Source of the DNA: Novosphingobium sp.
GTDB taxonomy: Bacteria > Pseudomonadota > Alphaproteobacteria > Sphingomonadales > Sphingomonadaceae
Direction of reading: 5' to 3'
DNA: 7,144 nt
NCBI GenBank assembly: GCA_027490345.1
Contig: JAIXYF010000426.1
Coordinates: 1 to 7,144 of the forward strand
Every line of letters begins with the position of its first letter. Positions within the stretch are counted from its first letter, which is position 1. Positions 1 to 5,253 of the stretch are shown piece by piece. The notes under the pieces were generated by a model. The model had not been told where the DNA came from and ran no database searches. It saw nothing but the letters and a program-made list of their open reading frames with translations. Position numbers and translations under genes: made by a program.

Positions 1-41
1 AGGCACGACAGGCCAGCCAGCAGGATAAACTTGTTCGTCAT
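1..41 (-). CDS. 5' end of a leftward gene with a hydrophobic N-terminus (partial)
   Basis: An ATG on the minus strand at 41-39 opens a frame that reads MTNKFILLAGLSCL and leaves the window. A strong ribosome site (GGGAGGG, 52-46) sits 4 bases before it, and a promoter-like pair lies further upstream, so this is a real start. The short basic start followed by a hydrophobic stretch looks like an export signal peptide. The Cys at residue 13 follows GLS, which is a poor lipobox, so a lipoprotein is possible but not supported. The product cannot be named from 13 codons. It is transcribed in the same direction as sigF-nrsF but is separated by about 320 bases and has its own promoter. Confidence 0.7.
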   Translation of the reverse strand, partial: MTNKFILLAGLSC

Positions 42-45
42 GACA

Positions 46-52
46 CCCTCCC
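46..52 (-). promoter_or_regulatory. Ribosome binding site of the left-edge gene
   Basis: The minus strand reads GGGAGGG, 4 bases before the ATG at 41. This match to the 16S rRNA tail is what fixes the start of the partial gene. Confidence 0.65.
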
Positions 53-70
53 AGAATCGGATATATCTTC

Positions 71-81
71 TGGCCTGACCA
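71..81. promoter_or_regulatory. Candidate GntR/FadR-type operator
   Basis: TGGCC-T-GACCA is a near-perfect palindrome around position 76. It differs by one base from the TGGTC-N-GACCA core recognised by many FadR-subfamily GntR repressors (established for E. coli FadR). It lies where transcription of the left-edge gene should start, a typical repressor position. The same GACCA arm also pairs with TTGGTCA at 92-98, so the exact operator is unclear. No GntR gene is in the window. Confidence 0.4.
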
Positions 82-98
82 ATTATGTTTTTTGGTCA
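76..98. repeat. Inverted repeat TGACCAA-N9-TTGGTCA
   Basis: Two perfect 7-base arms (76-82 and 92-98) are separated by nine bases and span the -10 region and spacer of the leftward promoter. The centre-to-centre distance of 16 bases is more than one helical turn, so a dimeric or pairwise-bound regulator is conceivable. The six-T run (88-93) sits inside the loop. On the minus strand this gives an A-run rather than a terminator tail, so an operator reading is preferred. Confidence 0.45.
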
Positions 99-108
99 AT
101 TGTGTCAA
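82..108 (-). promoter_or_regulatory. Candidate sigma-70 promoter for the left-edge gene
   Basis: On the minus strand a perfect TTGACA (108-103) is followed 15 bases later by CATAAT (87-82). The stretch is strikingly AT-rich for this window. The 15-base spacer is short; a 17-base alternative gives TAATTG (85-80), which is weaker. Transcription would start near 75, giving a leader of about 35 bases with the ribosome site in it. Palindromic sequence overlaps the -10 and start region, so the promoter is probably regulated. Confidence 0.5.
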
Positions 109-150
109 CCAGCCTCGTCTAGCCAATTTGCATGACGAGCGCTTCAGCCA

Positions 151-174
151 AACAGAGGGCGCACAGCCTCTGTT
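151..174. terminator. Perfect hairpin, possible terminator
   Basis: AACAGAGG (151-158) pairs perfectly with CCTCTGTT (167-174) around an 8-base loop. On the minus strand the second arm is followed by a short TTT-containing run only partly outside the stem, so there is no proper U-tract. It could end leftward read-through from nrsF, about 190 bases downstream of that stop, or be a regulatory palindrome. Confidence 0.3.
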
Positions 175-316
175 GCGGCGCGCCAAGCACGGGCTGGCAA
201 GGCCTGACGCAGTGCCTGACCAATTTGTCCGATAGCTTCCGGCGTGCAGGCACGGCTGCAGGCCAGCAGCGGCCACCTCGGGCCGATTGCGTTCTGTTGG
301 CATGAAGGACAGTCGG

Positions 317-361
317 GGTTCAGGCCAAGCCGATCAGCCCAGCTCCCTCACCAACTGAACC
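317..361. repeat. Inverted repeat just after the nrsF stop
   Basis: GGTTCAG (317-323) and CTGAACC (355-361) are perfect complements separated by 31 bases. They start three bases beyond the nrsF stop codon in the direction of transcription. A long-loop stem without a U-tract is not a classical terminator, but it could cap the 3' end of the sigF-nrsF transcript. Confidence 0.3.
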
Positions 362-363
362 TC

Positions 364-1005
364 TCACCACCGCAGCAGGCGCGGCCCGGTGAGCGCTCCG
401 ATCAGTGTCGCCAGCGCAATGCCGGTCAGATACCACGTAGCAATGAAGGTCATCCCGCTTTCCGGGCAGTGCAAGGCATAGAGCGTGGCGGCGATTCCGC
501 CCGATGCCAGCCCGATGACCGCGCCCGTCAGCCTCAGCCGGGTTGGCGCCGAACGCCGTCCGGCGATAGTCAGTGCGGCCGTGGGCACGAGCGACAGGGC
601 CGCGATGGCGAACGGACAGATCAGGGCACTCCGGCCCATCCACAAGGCCATGAGTTCGCCTTGCGGAGCGGCCGCAGCTTCCTGCAAGGCTGCTGCGGCA
701 ATGACGACGACCGGAAGGCCAGCCAGCCACAAGCGGCGCGGCGCAGCGGGCTCGGGCCGGAACAGCACGAGCAAGCCGCCCAGCCCGGCCACCGCGAAAC
801 CGGCGCCGAAGCCGAGCTTCATCCAGAAACGCGAGGTCGCGATGGCCGCCGCGAGATCAGGCCGAAGCCCCCACGTGAACACAAGGGCAAGCGTGACCAC
901 CGCCCCGAGCAGCGCCGCACTGGCAACCCGGCGCGGCAGGCGGCGCGGCGGCGTGCGCCGGTGCGCATCGACCAGCCGGTCCACCAGAAGGGCGATATCC
1001 GTCAC
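364..1005 (-). CDS. nrsF: NrsF/DUF1109 membrane anti-sigma factor
   Basis: Integral membrane negative regulator of the SigF-type ECF sigma factor. The 213 residues start with a short cytoplasmic segment (1-27, basic). Hydrophobic helices follow at roughly 28-46, 63-82, 92-113, 127-148, 158-177 and 187-207, giving the six-helix topology of the family. Two cysteines, Cys130 and Cys180 (in HCPES), match the pair that in Caulobacter NrsF (Cys131 and Cys181, as I recall) is needed for sensing heavy metals. There are no other cysteines, so a disulfide or metal-bridging switch is likely retained. The GTG start overlaps the sigF stop by 4 bases (GTGA), the usual sigma/anti-sigma coupling that keeps the two proteins in balance. 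Family is certain from topology, cysteine pair and neighbour; the actual inducing signal is inference. Confidence 0.9.
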   Translation of the reverse strand: MTDIALLVDRLVDAHRRTPPRRLPRRVASAALLGAVVTLALVFTWGLRPDLAAAIATSRFWMKLGFGAGFAVAGLGGLLVLFRPEPAAPRRLWLAGLPVVVIAAAALQEAAAAPQGELMALWMGRSALICPFAIAALSLVPTAALTIAGRRSAPTRLRLTGAVIGLASGGIAATLYALHCPESGMTFIATWYLTGIALATLIGALTGPRLLRW

Positions 1006-1532
1006 TTGCCCAAAACCCGTAGCGCCAGCGCCTTCAGCCCGCGGTGAACCGAAATCTTGACATCGGATGGCGACAGGCCCTCCCGTGCTGCGGCTTCTGC
1101 GACACTGAGCTGCTCGATCTTGATCGCCCGCAGCGCAGTCGCCTGCTTGGGCGGAAGCGTGGCCAGTTGCGCGTCCACATCCAGCCGGGCGGTCAGGGCG
1201 TCGCTGAAATCCTGCTCGTCGGCAAGCTCGCCAATTTCGTCGAGCCCGACATGGCGGCGGGTCCGGCGAAACTGATCGATCATTTTGTAGCGCGCAATCG
1301 CGTAGAGCCAGGGCGCAAAGGGCTTCCCCGGATCATACGTATCGCCGCGTTCGTGCACCGCGATCAGCGTCATTTGCACCAGATCGTCAACATCGGCATC
1401 GTTAACACCCTTTCTTGCGAAATAGCGCCGCAGCAACGGAAACAAGGCGGTGAGCAATGCGCGGTGTGCCCGCGTATCGCCCCCCAGGCTTGCCTGCATC
1501 AGCGATCGCAGCGCTGATTCGTCCGATGCCAC
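1002..1532 (-). CDS. sigF: ECF sigma factor, SigF/ECF16 type
   Basis: RNA polymerase sigma factor of 176 residues, the normal ECF length. Region 2 covers about residues 20-94: the DDLVQMTLIAVHER core-binding helix at 49-62, and PWLYAIARYKMIDQFRR at 74-90, which contacts the -10 element. Region 4 covers about 120-174, with LPPKQATALRAIKIEQLSVAEAA and a helix-turn-helix that reads the -35 element. Pairing with a DUF1109 protein places it in the ECF16 group. I chose the GTG at 1532, with AAGGA eight bases upstream, because starting at the next Met (residue 12, ATG at 1499) would cut into the conserved N-terminal helix. The start is odd: the SigF-type -10 at 1547-1544 overlaps that AAGGA, so a transcript from this promoter would have a leader of only about five bases. 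It is probably autoregulated. Confidence 0.93.
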   Translation of the reverse strand: MASDESALRSLMQASLGGDTRAHRALLTALFPLLRRYFARKGVNDADVDDLVQMTLIAVHERGDTYDPGKPFAPWLYAIARYKMIDQFRRTRRHVGLDEIGELADEQDFSDALTARLDVDAQLATLPPKQATALRAIKIEQLSVAEAAAREGLSPSDVKISVHRGLKALALRVLGK

Positions 1533-1543
1533 TCGAGGTGTCC

Positions 1544-1569
1544 TTCGTATGAGATTGCACTTTGGTTAC
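1544..1569 (-). promoter_or_regulatory. SigF-type promoter of sigF-nrsF (autoregulation)
   Basis: Read on the minus strand: GTAACC at 1569-1564, exactly 16 bases, then CGAA at 1547-1544. This equals the GTAACC-N16-CGAA consensus known for Caulobacter SigF (from memory). It is arranged back to back with the rightward copy, their -35 elements separated by 11 bases. Start of transcription would fall near 1537, almost on the GTG start at 1532. Confidence 0.78.
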
Positions 1570-1586
1570 GCATGAAAAGTGTAACC
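1564..1586. repeat. Inverted repeat made of two facing -35 elements
   Basis: GGTTAC (1564-1569) and GTAACC (1581-1586) form a perfect 6-base inverted repeat with 11 bases between. Each arm is the -35 element of one of the divergent SigF-type promoters, so the palindrome is explained by bidirectional transcription rather than by a separate operator. Two polymerases could hardly bind at once at this distance. Confidence 0.75.
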
Positions 1587-1606
1587 GCGCGCCGCGCCGG
1601 TGCGAA
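1581..1606 (+). promoter_or_regulatory. SigF-type promoter of the di-iron/KAS III/ABC operon
   Basis: GTAACC (1581-1586), 16 bases, CGAA (1603-1606): identical elements and spacing to the leftward promoter. The predicted start near 1613 gives a leader of about 40 bases to the ATG at 1654, with GGAG at 1640-1643 as ribosome site. It places the four-gene operon under the neighbouring sigma factor. Confidence 0.8.
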
Positions 1607-1653
1607 CCATTAGGCGGACTGAGGCCTTTTGAACAGATCGGAGCGCACGGCAG

Positions 1654-2343
1654 ATGATCCCGCAAGAGAAGACGACGTTCTGTTTCAGTGCAGCGCAAGG
1701 GGCGGCGTGCGCATCCGTGTGCGCTGGGCCGATCCCTGTCCGTCTCGGTGATCGCCATGCCGAAGCGCTGGCGCTGCTGGTGCCGCTGCTGGGCTGCGGC
1801 GAAGAAGCGGCGGCCATGGCGTTTGATGGTCTGGCAGCGCGGGATGCCGATCCCGCGGCGGCCGCTGCGCTTGGCGCCATTGCCGGGGAAGAGCGCGTTC
1901 ACGACAGCCTGCTGCAGGGCCTAGCGCGCAGCCTGCCGCCCGTGGCGGCGGCCGCGCTGCGGCGGCAGGCGCGGCGCTTTCACATCGATCTGGGGCGCGG
2001 CTCGGCGCTGGCGCACCTTGCGCGGATTGCGGCCATAGACGCCGGGGTGTGTCTGATCCTGAGCCGGCTGCTGCGCCCCGGATCTCCGCTTGCGGGGGAC
2101 CGGGCCGTAGCCGACATGCTCGCCCGCATCCGGCTTGACGAGACGCGCCATGTCCGGCTCAGCCGGTCGCTCGTGCTGGCGCGCGCCGATGGTCGCAGCC
2201 TTGAAGATCTGGCGCTGGCCGCGCGCCACGCGCTGGTGAGCGTGGTCATGCTGGCCGCCGATGCGCTTGAGGATCTCGCCGTTGATCCGGCGCGCATTGA
2301 GGCCGATCTCGGCGCGCTGCCCGGCGGACTGCTGCGCGCATGA
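1654..2343 (+). CDS. Ferritin-like di-iron protein, putative oxidase/oxygenase
   Basis: A 229-residue, almost entirely helical protein with the spaced ligands of a ferritin-like four-helix di-iron site: Glu50/Glu51 in helix 1, Glu80-x-x-His83 in helix 2, Asp129 in helix 3 where Glu is usual, and Glu163-x-x-His166 in helix 4. Such enzymes activate O2 to oxidise organic substrates (families of AurF, rubrerythrin and acyl desaturases). I cannot assign a named family. The N-terminal 30 residues carry Cys10, Cys19 and Cys23 before the first helix, an unusual addition; there is no clear signal peptide, so it is probably cytoplasmic. It is first in the operon, and its stop overlaps the start of the KAS III gene by four bases (ATGA). 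A role in tailoring the KAS III product is inference; metal storage or sensing is the alternative. Start: ATG with GGAG ten bases upstream. Confidence 0.72.
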   Translation: MIPQEKTTFCFSAAQGAACASVCAGPIPVRLGDRHAEALALLVPLLGCGEEAAAMAFDGLAARDADPAAAAALGAIAGEERVHDSLLQGLARSLPPVAAAALRRQARRFHIDLGRGSALAHLARIAAIDAGVCLILSRLLRPGSPLAGDRAVADMLARIRLDETRHVRLSRSLVLARADGRSLEDLALAARHALVSVVMLAADALEDLAVDPARIEADLGALPGGLLRA

Positions 2344-3392
2344 GCGCGGCGCCCTGGCTTTCGCGCGGCCGCCTTGGCGTGCTGGGCAGCGGACAGGCCC
2401 TGCCCGGCGCAGCGGTGGCCACGGGCGATCTGATTGCCCTGATGCAGGACCGGTTCGGCTTTGCCCGAACGCGAGAAGCCGCCGCGATTGCCCGGCGGCT
2501 CGGCATTGAAAGCCGCCATCTGTGCCGCGATTTCGCCCTGCGGCGCGAGGCCGCCCGCAGCGGCGATACCAATGCCGAACTCGCGGCGCGCGCTGTGCGC
2601 AATGCGCTGGAGCAGGCCGGGTTGCAGCCGCAGGATCTGGCCTATCTCATCGGCCATACCACGACGCCTGAGCAGCCCTTGCCCGCCAGTGTGGCCATGG
2701 TGGCAGACCGGCTTGGCTATGCCGGACCGCATGTCGAACTGCGGCAGGCCTGCACGGGCTTTGCCAATGCGCTGATGATCGCGTTCGGGCTGGTGGCTGC
2801 GGGTTCGGGACCGGTGGCGATTGTCGGTTCGGAAACCGGCTCGCTGTTTTTCGATCCGGCCACGCTCGATACCGAGCCTGACCAGATCGTCAACATGGTA
2901 CAGATGGGCGATGGCGCCGGCGCAGTGATCGTGGGCGCCTTCGCGGACGGCCGCCCTTCAATCGAGGCAGCGTGGTTTGGCGCGCTGGGCAGCGGGCGGG
3001 CGCCGGGCATTTCCCGCCAGCACGGCACGCTGCGCTTCGATCATGATTTTGCGGCCATCCGCGCGGAAGGACACCGATTGTTCGATGCCGGGCGCGATGC
3101 GGCGGCGATGCAGGGGTTTCCGATTGCGGCGGCGCACCGCGTCGTCCCGCATCAGGTCAGCGGGCGGATCGGAATGCTGGCCGCTGCGCATTTTGCGCTG
3201 CCGCCCGAGCACGTGTTCGTGCAGGCCGACCGGATAGGCAACACCGGCTCCGCTGCGATCTGGATCGCGCTCGATACGCTGCGGGCAAAGGCTGCGCCGG
3301 AAGACGGCATCGTTGTTCTGGGCGCGGAAGCGAGCAAGCACATGTATGGCGGGTTTGCCTATCGCCATGGCGGTGCCACCATCTATGACTGA
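2340..3392 (+). CDS. 3-oxoacyl-ACP synthase III (KAS III/FabH-like) family enzyme
   Basis: Thiolase-fold condensing enzyme of 350 residues, longer than housekeeping FabH (about 317). The KAS III triad is intact: Cys138 (ELRQACTGFANAL), His271 (VVPHQVSGRI) and Asn301 (DRIGNTGSA), with the glycine-rich GDGAGAVIVG at 190-199. The enzyme should form an acyl-Cys intermediate and join it to a malonyl unit or another nucleophile. The N-terminal region 35-75 and the segment 165-190 (SLFFDP...EPDQIVNMVQ) differ from FabH, so it looks like a secondary-metabolism relative (types such as PqsD, OleA, DarB, CerJ) rather than primary fatty-acid synthesis. No acyl carrier protein or thioesterase is encoded nearby, so it would use the cell's general acyl-ACP or acyl-CoA pool. 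It overlaps the upstream gene by 4 bases and the ABC ATPase by 8, which implies co-translation. The substrate is unknown. Confidence 0.9.
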   Translation: MSAAPWLSRGRLGVLGSGQALPGAAVATGDLIALMQDRFGFARTREAAAIARRLGIESRHLCRDFALRREAARSGDTNAELAARAVRNALEQAGLQPQDLAYLIGHTTTPEQPLPASVAMVADRLGYAGPHVELRQACTGFANALMIAFGLVAAGSGPVAIVGSETGSLFFDPATLDTEPDQIVNMVQMGDGAGAVIVGAFADGRPSIEAAWFGALGSGRAPGISRQHGTLRFDHDFAAIRAEGHRLFDAGRDAAAMQGFPIAAAHRVVPHQVSGRIGMLAAAHFALPPEHVFVQADRIGNTGSAAIWIALDTLRAKAAPEDGIVVLGAEASKHMYGGFAYRHGGATIYD

Positions 3393-4107
3393 ACCGCTGG
3401 TAAACGTCAGCGGTCTTGCCAAGGCTTTCAGCGGCCGCGACGCTGTGCGCGATGTGTCGATCCGCGTGGGTGCCGGGGATGTGCTGGGGCTTGTCGGCGC
3501 AAACGGCGGGGGCAAGACGACGACCTTGCGGATGCTGGCTGGGCTGATCGCGCCCGATGCCGGGTCTGGCACCGTTCTGGGCTCCCGGATCGGCGCCCGG
3601 ATGGGAACCGGCCGCATGGATCGGCGGCGAATCGGCTACATGAGCCAGCGCCTCGCGCTCTATTCCGAGCTTTCCGTGCTCGAAAACCTGCGCTTTCACG
3701 CGCAGGTCCATGGCCTGCCCGCTGCTGCGGCAAGCGCTGCGCTGGCGCGCCATGGGTGCGAGACGGTGGCTGCGCAGCGCTTCGGCACGCTTTCGGGTGG
3801 CTGGGCGCGGCGGGTTCAGTTCGCGGCCAGCGTGATCCACGCGCCGACGCTGCTGCTGCTCGATGAACCGACCGCAGGGCTCGATATCGTCACGCGCAAG
3901 GCGCTGTGGGATTGGATCGCGGCGTTTGCCGCCACGGGCAGCGCCGTGATCGTGAGCACGCACGATCTGGCCGAAGCCGGACAACTGCCACAGATCATGC
4001 TCTATCGCGGCGGGCAGGCCAGCGCCCAGACGACGCCGGCGCAAGTGATGCGCCTGGCAGGAGCACGCTCGCTCGAAGCTGCCGTGCTGGCTGAGGCCGG
4101 GGCATGA
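3385..4107 (+). CDS. ABC transporter ATP-binding subunit
   Basis: Single nucleotide-binding domain of 240 residues that powers the permease encoded next. Motifs in order: Walker A GANGGGKTTT (38-47, Lys44), Q-loop Gln88 (GYMSQRLALY), signature LSGGW (136-140), Walker B LLLLDEPTAGLD (156-167, Glu161 catalytic) and H-loop His193 (STHD). The signature ends in Trp where Gln is usual, and Walker A has Ala and Gly where Pro and Ala are common; all catalytic residues are kept. It resembles ATPases of ABC-2 exporters of the CcmA/YbhF kind. I start at ATG 3385, which overlaps the KAS III stop by 8 bases and puts the first strand (PLVNVSGLAKAF) at the right distance. An in-frame ATG at 3367 would add six unconserved residues. 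Because it is made with the KAS III enzyme, its cargo is likely the product of that enzyme (inference). Confidence 0.92.
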   Translation: MTEPLVNVSGLAKAFSGRDAVRDVSIRVGAGDVLGLVGANGGGKTTTLRMLAGLIAPDAGSGTVLGSRIGARMGTGRMDRRRIGYMSQRLALYSELSVLENLRFHAQVHGLPAAAASAALARHGCETVAAQRFGTLSGGWARRVQFAASVIHAPTLLLLDEPTAGLDIVTRKALWDWIAAFAATGSAVIVSTHDLAEAGQLPQIMLYRGGQASAQTTPAQVMRLAGARSLEAAVLAEAGA

Positions 4108-5195
4108 GCGCGCTGCAGCGCATCGCCGCTGTGGCACGAGCCGAATGGACGCGGCTGCGGCGCACGCGCATCGCGCTGACCCTGCTGCTGGCGGTGCCGC
4201 TGCTGCAGATTGCGCTGTTCGGCACCGCGATCCGCCCCGACGCCGCCGTCGCCGTGGCGATTGCCGCCCCCAGCGCCAGCGATGCCGAGAGCGTAGCGAA
4301 GGAACTGCAGAACCAGCGCAACATCGCGGTTGTGGCCAAAGGCAAGCCCGGAAGCGCCGAAGCGCTGGTGAAGCGCAGCGATGCGGTGATCGGCATCGAA
4401 GTGCCCGAGGCGCGGTCGTTTGCCAATCCGCTGGCCAAGGGCGGTCCGCTGCGGATCGTGGTGGATGAAAGCAACGCTGCGCTGGCAGCGGCCGCCACCG
4501 CGCGGATCGAGGCGGCATATTGGCGCACGCTGGCGCAGCGCGCCGATCTTGCGGGGCCAGGCCTGCAAACGGTGCGGCTCTATAATCCGGCATCGCGCGC
4601 AGACTGGAGTTTCCTGCCCGGTCTGATCGGGGTCACGGTGATGATCGCGATGATCATGCTAGGATCGCTGAGTCTGGCGCAAGAGCGCGAGAGCGGGACC
4701 TGGGAGACTTTGCTGATCCTGCCGCTGGGGCGGGGCGAAGTGCTGCTGGGCAAGCTGCTGCCCTATGTCGTGGTCGGCACCATTCAGGGCCTTGCAGTGA
4801 TGGCAGCGGGGCTATGGCTGTTCGATCTGCCGGCGCGCGGGAACGCGGCTTCGCTCGCGGCCATCCTGCCGCTGTTTGCCGCCGCGCACCTGGTGCTGGG
4901 CTATGCCATTGCGGCGCGAGCGCGCACCCAACTGGCCGCGCTTCAGGGCGCAGTAGCGTTCTACCTGCCAGCGATGCTGCTTTCGGGGTTTCTCTATCCG
5001 TTTGCCACGCTGCCGGGCTGGGCGCAGGCTATCGGCAACGTGTTTCCGCTCACGCATTTCATCCGCGCGGCAACGGGCGTGATGCTGCGCGGCGAAGGCA
5101 CGGGCGAGGTGCTGGCCCATGCGCTGCCAATCGCCTTGTTCACGCTGGTCACGGCGGCGCTGGCCGCGCTTTTCCAAGCCCGGGCATCGGCGTGA
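4104..5195 (+). CDS. ABC-2 type permease (exporter membrane subunit)
   Basis: A 363-residue inner-membrane protein with the plan of the YhhJ/YbhS exporter family. It has a cytoplasmic amphipathic start (AEWTRLRRTR), one helix at about 23-43, a large periplasmic domain at about 44-170, then five helices in the C-terminal half. The family signature follows helix 2: QERESGTWETLLILPLGRGEVLLGK (193-217), the coupling helix that meets the ATPase. LYNPASRADWSFLPG (159-173) is the usual end of the periplasmic domain. Its ATGA start overlaps the ATPase stop by four bases. With one ATPase and one permease gene, a symmetric homodimeric exporter is likely. No membrane-fusion protein or TolC-like channel is in the operon, so export may reach only the periplasm or the outer leaflet. 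A SigF-type promoter for the next unit begins two bases after the stop codon. Confidence 0.9.
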   Translation: MSALQRIAAVARAEWTRLRRTRIALTLLLAVPLLQIALFGTAIRPDAAVAVAIAAPSASDAESVAKELQNQRNIAVVAKGKPGSAEALVKRSDAVIGIEVPEARSFANPLAKGGPLRIVVDESNAALAAAATARIEAAYWRTLAQRADLAGPGLQTVRLYNPASRADWSFLPGLIGVTVMIAMIMLGSLSLAQERESGTWETLLILPLGRGEVLLGKLLPYVVVGTIQGLAVMAAGLWLFDLPARGNAASLAAILPLFAAAHLVLGYAIAARARTQLAALQGAVAFYLPAMLLSGFLYPFATLPGWAQAIGNVFPLTHFIRAATGVMLRGEGTGEVLAHALPIALFTLVTAALAALFQARASA

Positions 5196-5196
5196 T

Positions 5197-5222
5197 GTAA
5201 CCGGCCCCGCTCCTGCTGCGAA
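5197..5222 (+). promoter_or_regulatory. SigF-type promoter of the thioredoxin-ccdA unit
   Basis: GTAACC (5197-5202), 16 bases, CGAA (5219-5222): the third copy in the window with identical elements and spacing. It begins two bases after the permease stop codon. Transcription would start near 5229, with AGGAG (5239-5243) in a short leader ahead of the ATG at 5254. Read-through from the upstream operon is also possible, since no strong terminator separates the two. Confidence 0.8.
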
Positions 5223-5238
5223 CGGGGATTAACAGCAC

Positions 5239-5243
5239 AGGAG
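5239..5243 (+). promoter_or_regulatory. Ribosome binding site of the thioredoxin-like gene
   Basis: AGGAG lies 10 bases before the ATG at 5254 and downstream of the predicted transcription start. It supports the chosen start, which also gives a complete signal peptide. Confidence 0.65.
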
Positions 5244-5253
5244 ATACCACCCG

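Larger units (their letters stand above)
109..363. other. Intergenic stretch without a supported gene
   Basis: This lies between the promoter of the left-edge gene and the end of nrsF. No frame has a credible start with ribosome site, family resemblance or sensible codon use; a long rightward frame starting at 244 is antisense to nrsF. The stretch contains a perfect 8-base hairpin at 151-174, a second copy of CCTGACCAATT at 215-225, and a 7-base inverted repeat flanking 31 bases just beyond the nrsF stop. Confidence 0.6.

Noticed and set aside
244..1047. Rightward open frame of 267 codons
   Set aside because: It is opposite nrsF, low in hydrophobic residues, Arg/Gln/Pro-rich, and without ribosome site or recognisable fold.
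1607..1653. Small precursor peptide gene, as in DUF692/bufferin operons of the Caulobacter SigF regulon
   Set aside because: The leader is only about 40 bases, no short Cys-rich frame with ribosome site was found between genes, and no DUF692 or DUF2063 partner is present.
1402..1902. Leftward open frame of 166 codons across the divergent promoter region
   Set aside because: It overlaps the sigF start, both promoters and the di-iron gene in other frames, and has no family resemblance.
3157..4593. Long leftward open frame of 478 codons
   Set aside because: It lies opposite the KAS III, ABC ATPase and permease genes, which have full family motifs. Its product is rich in Arg, Ala, Pro and Cys with no domain pattern, typical of antisense frames in high-GC DNA.
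5205..5227. CCCCG / CGGGG stem as a terminator of the ABC operon
   Set aside because: Only five base pairs with a 13-base loop and no U-tract, and it is embedded in the third SigF-type promoter, which explains the sequence better.
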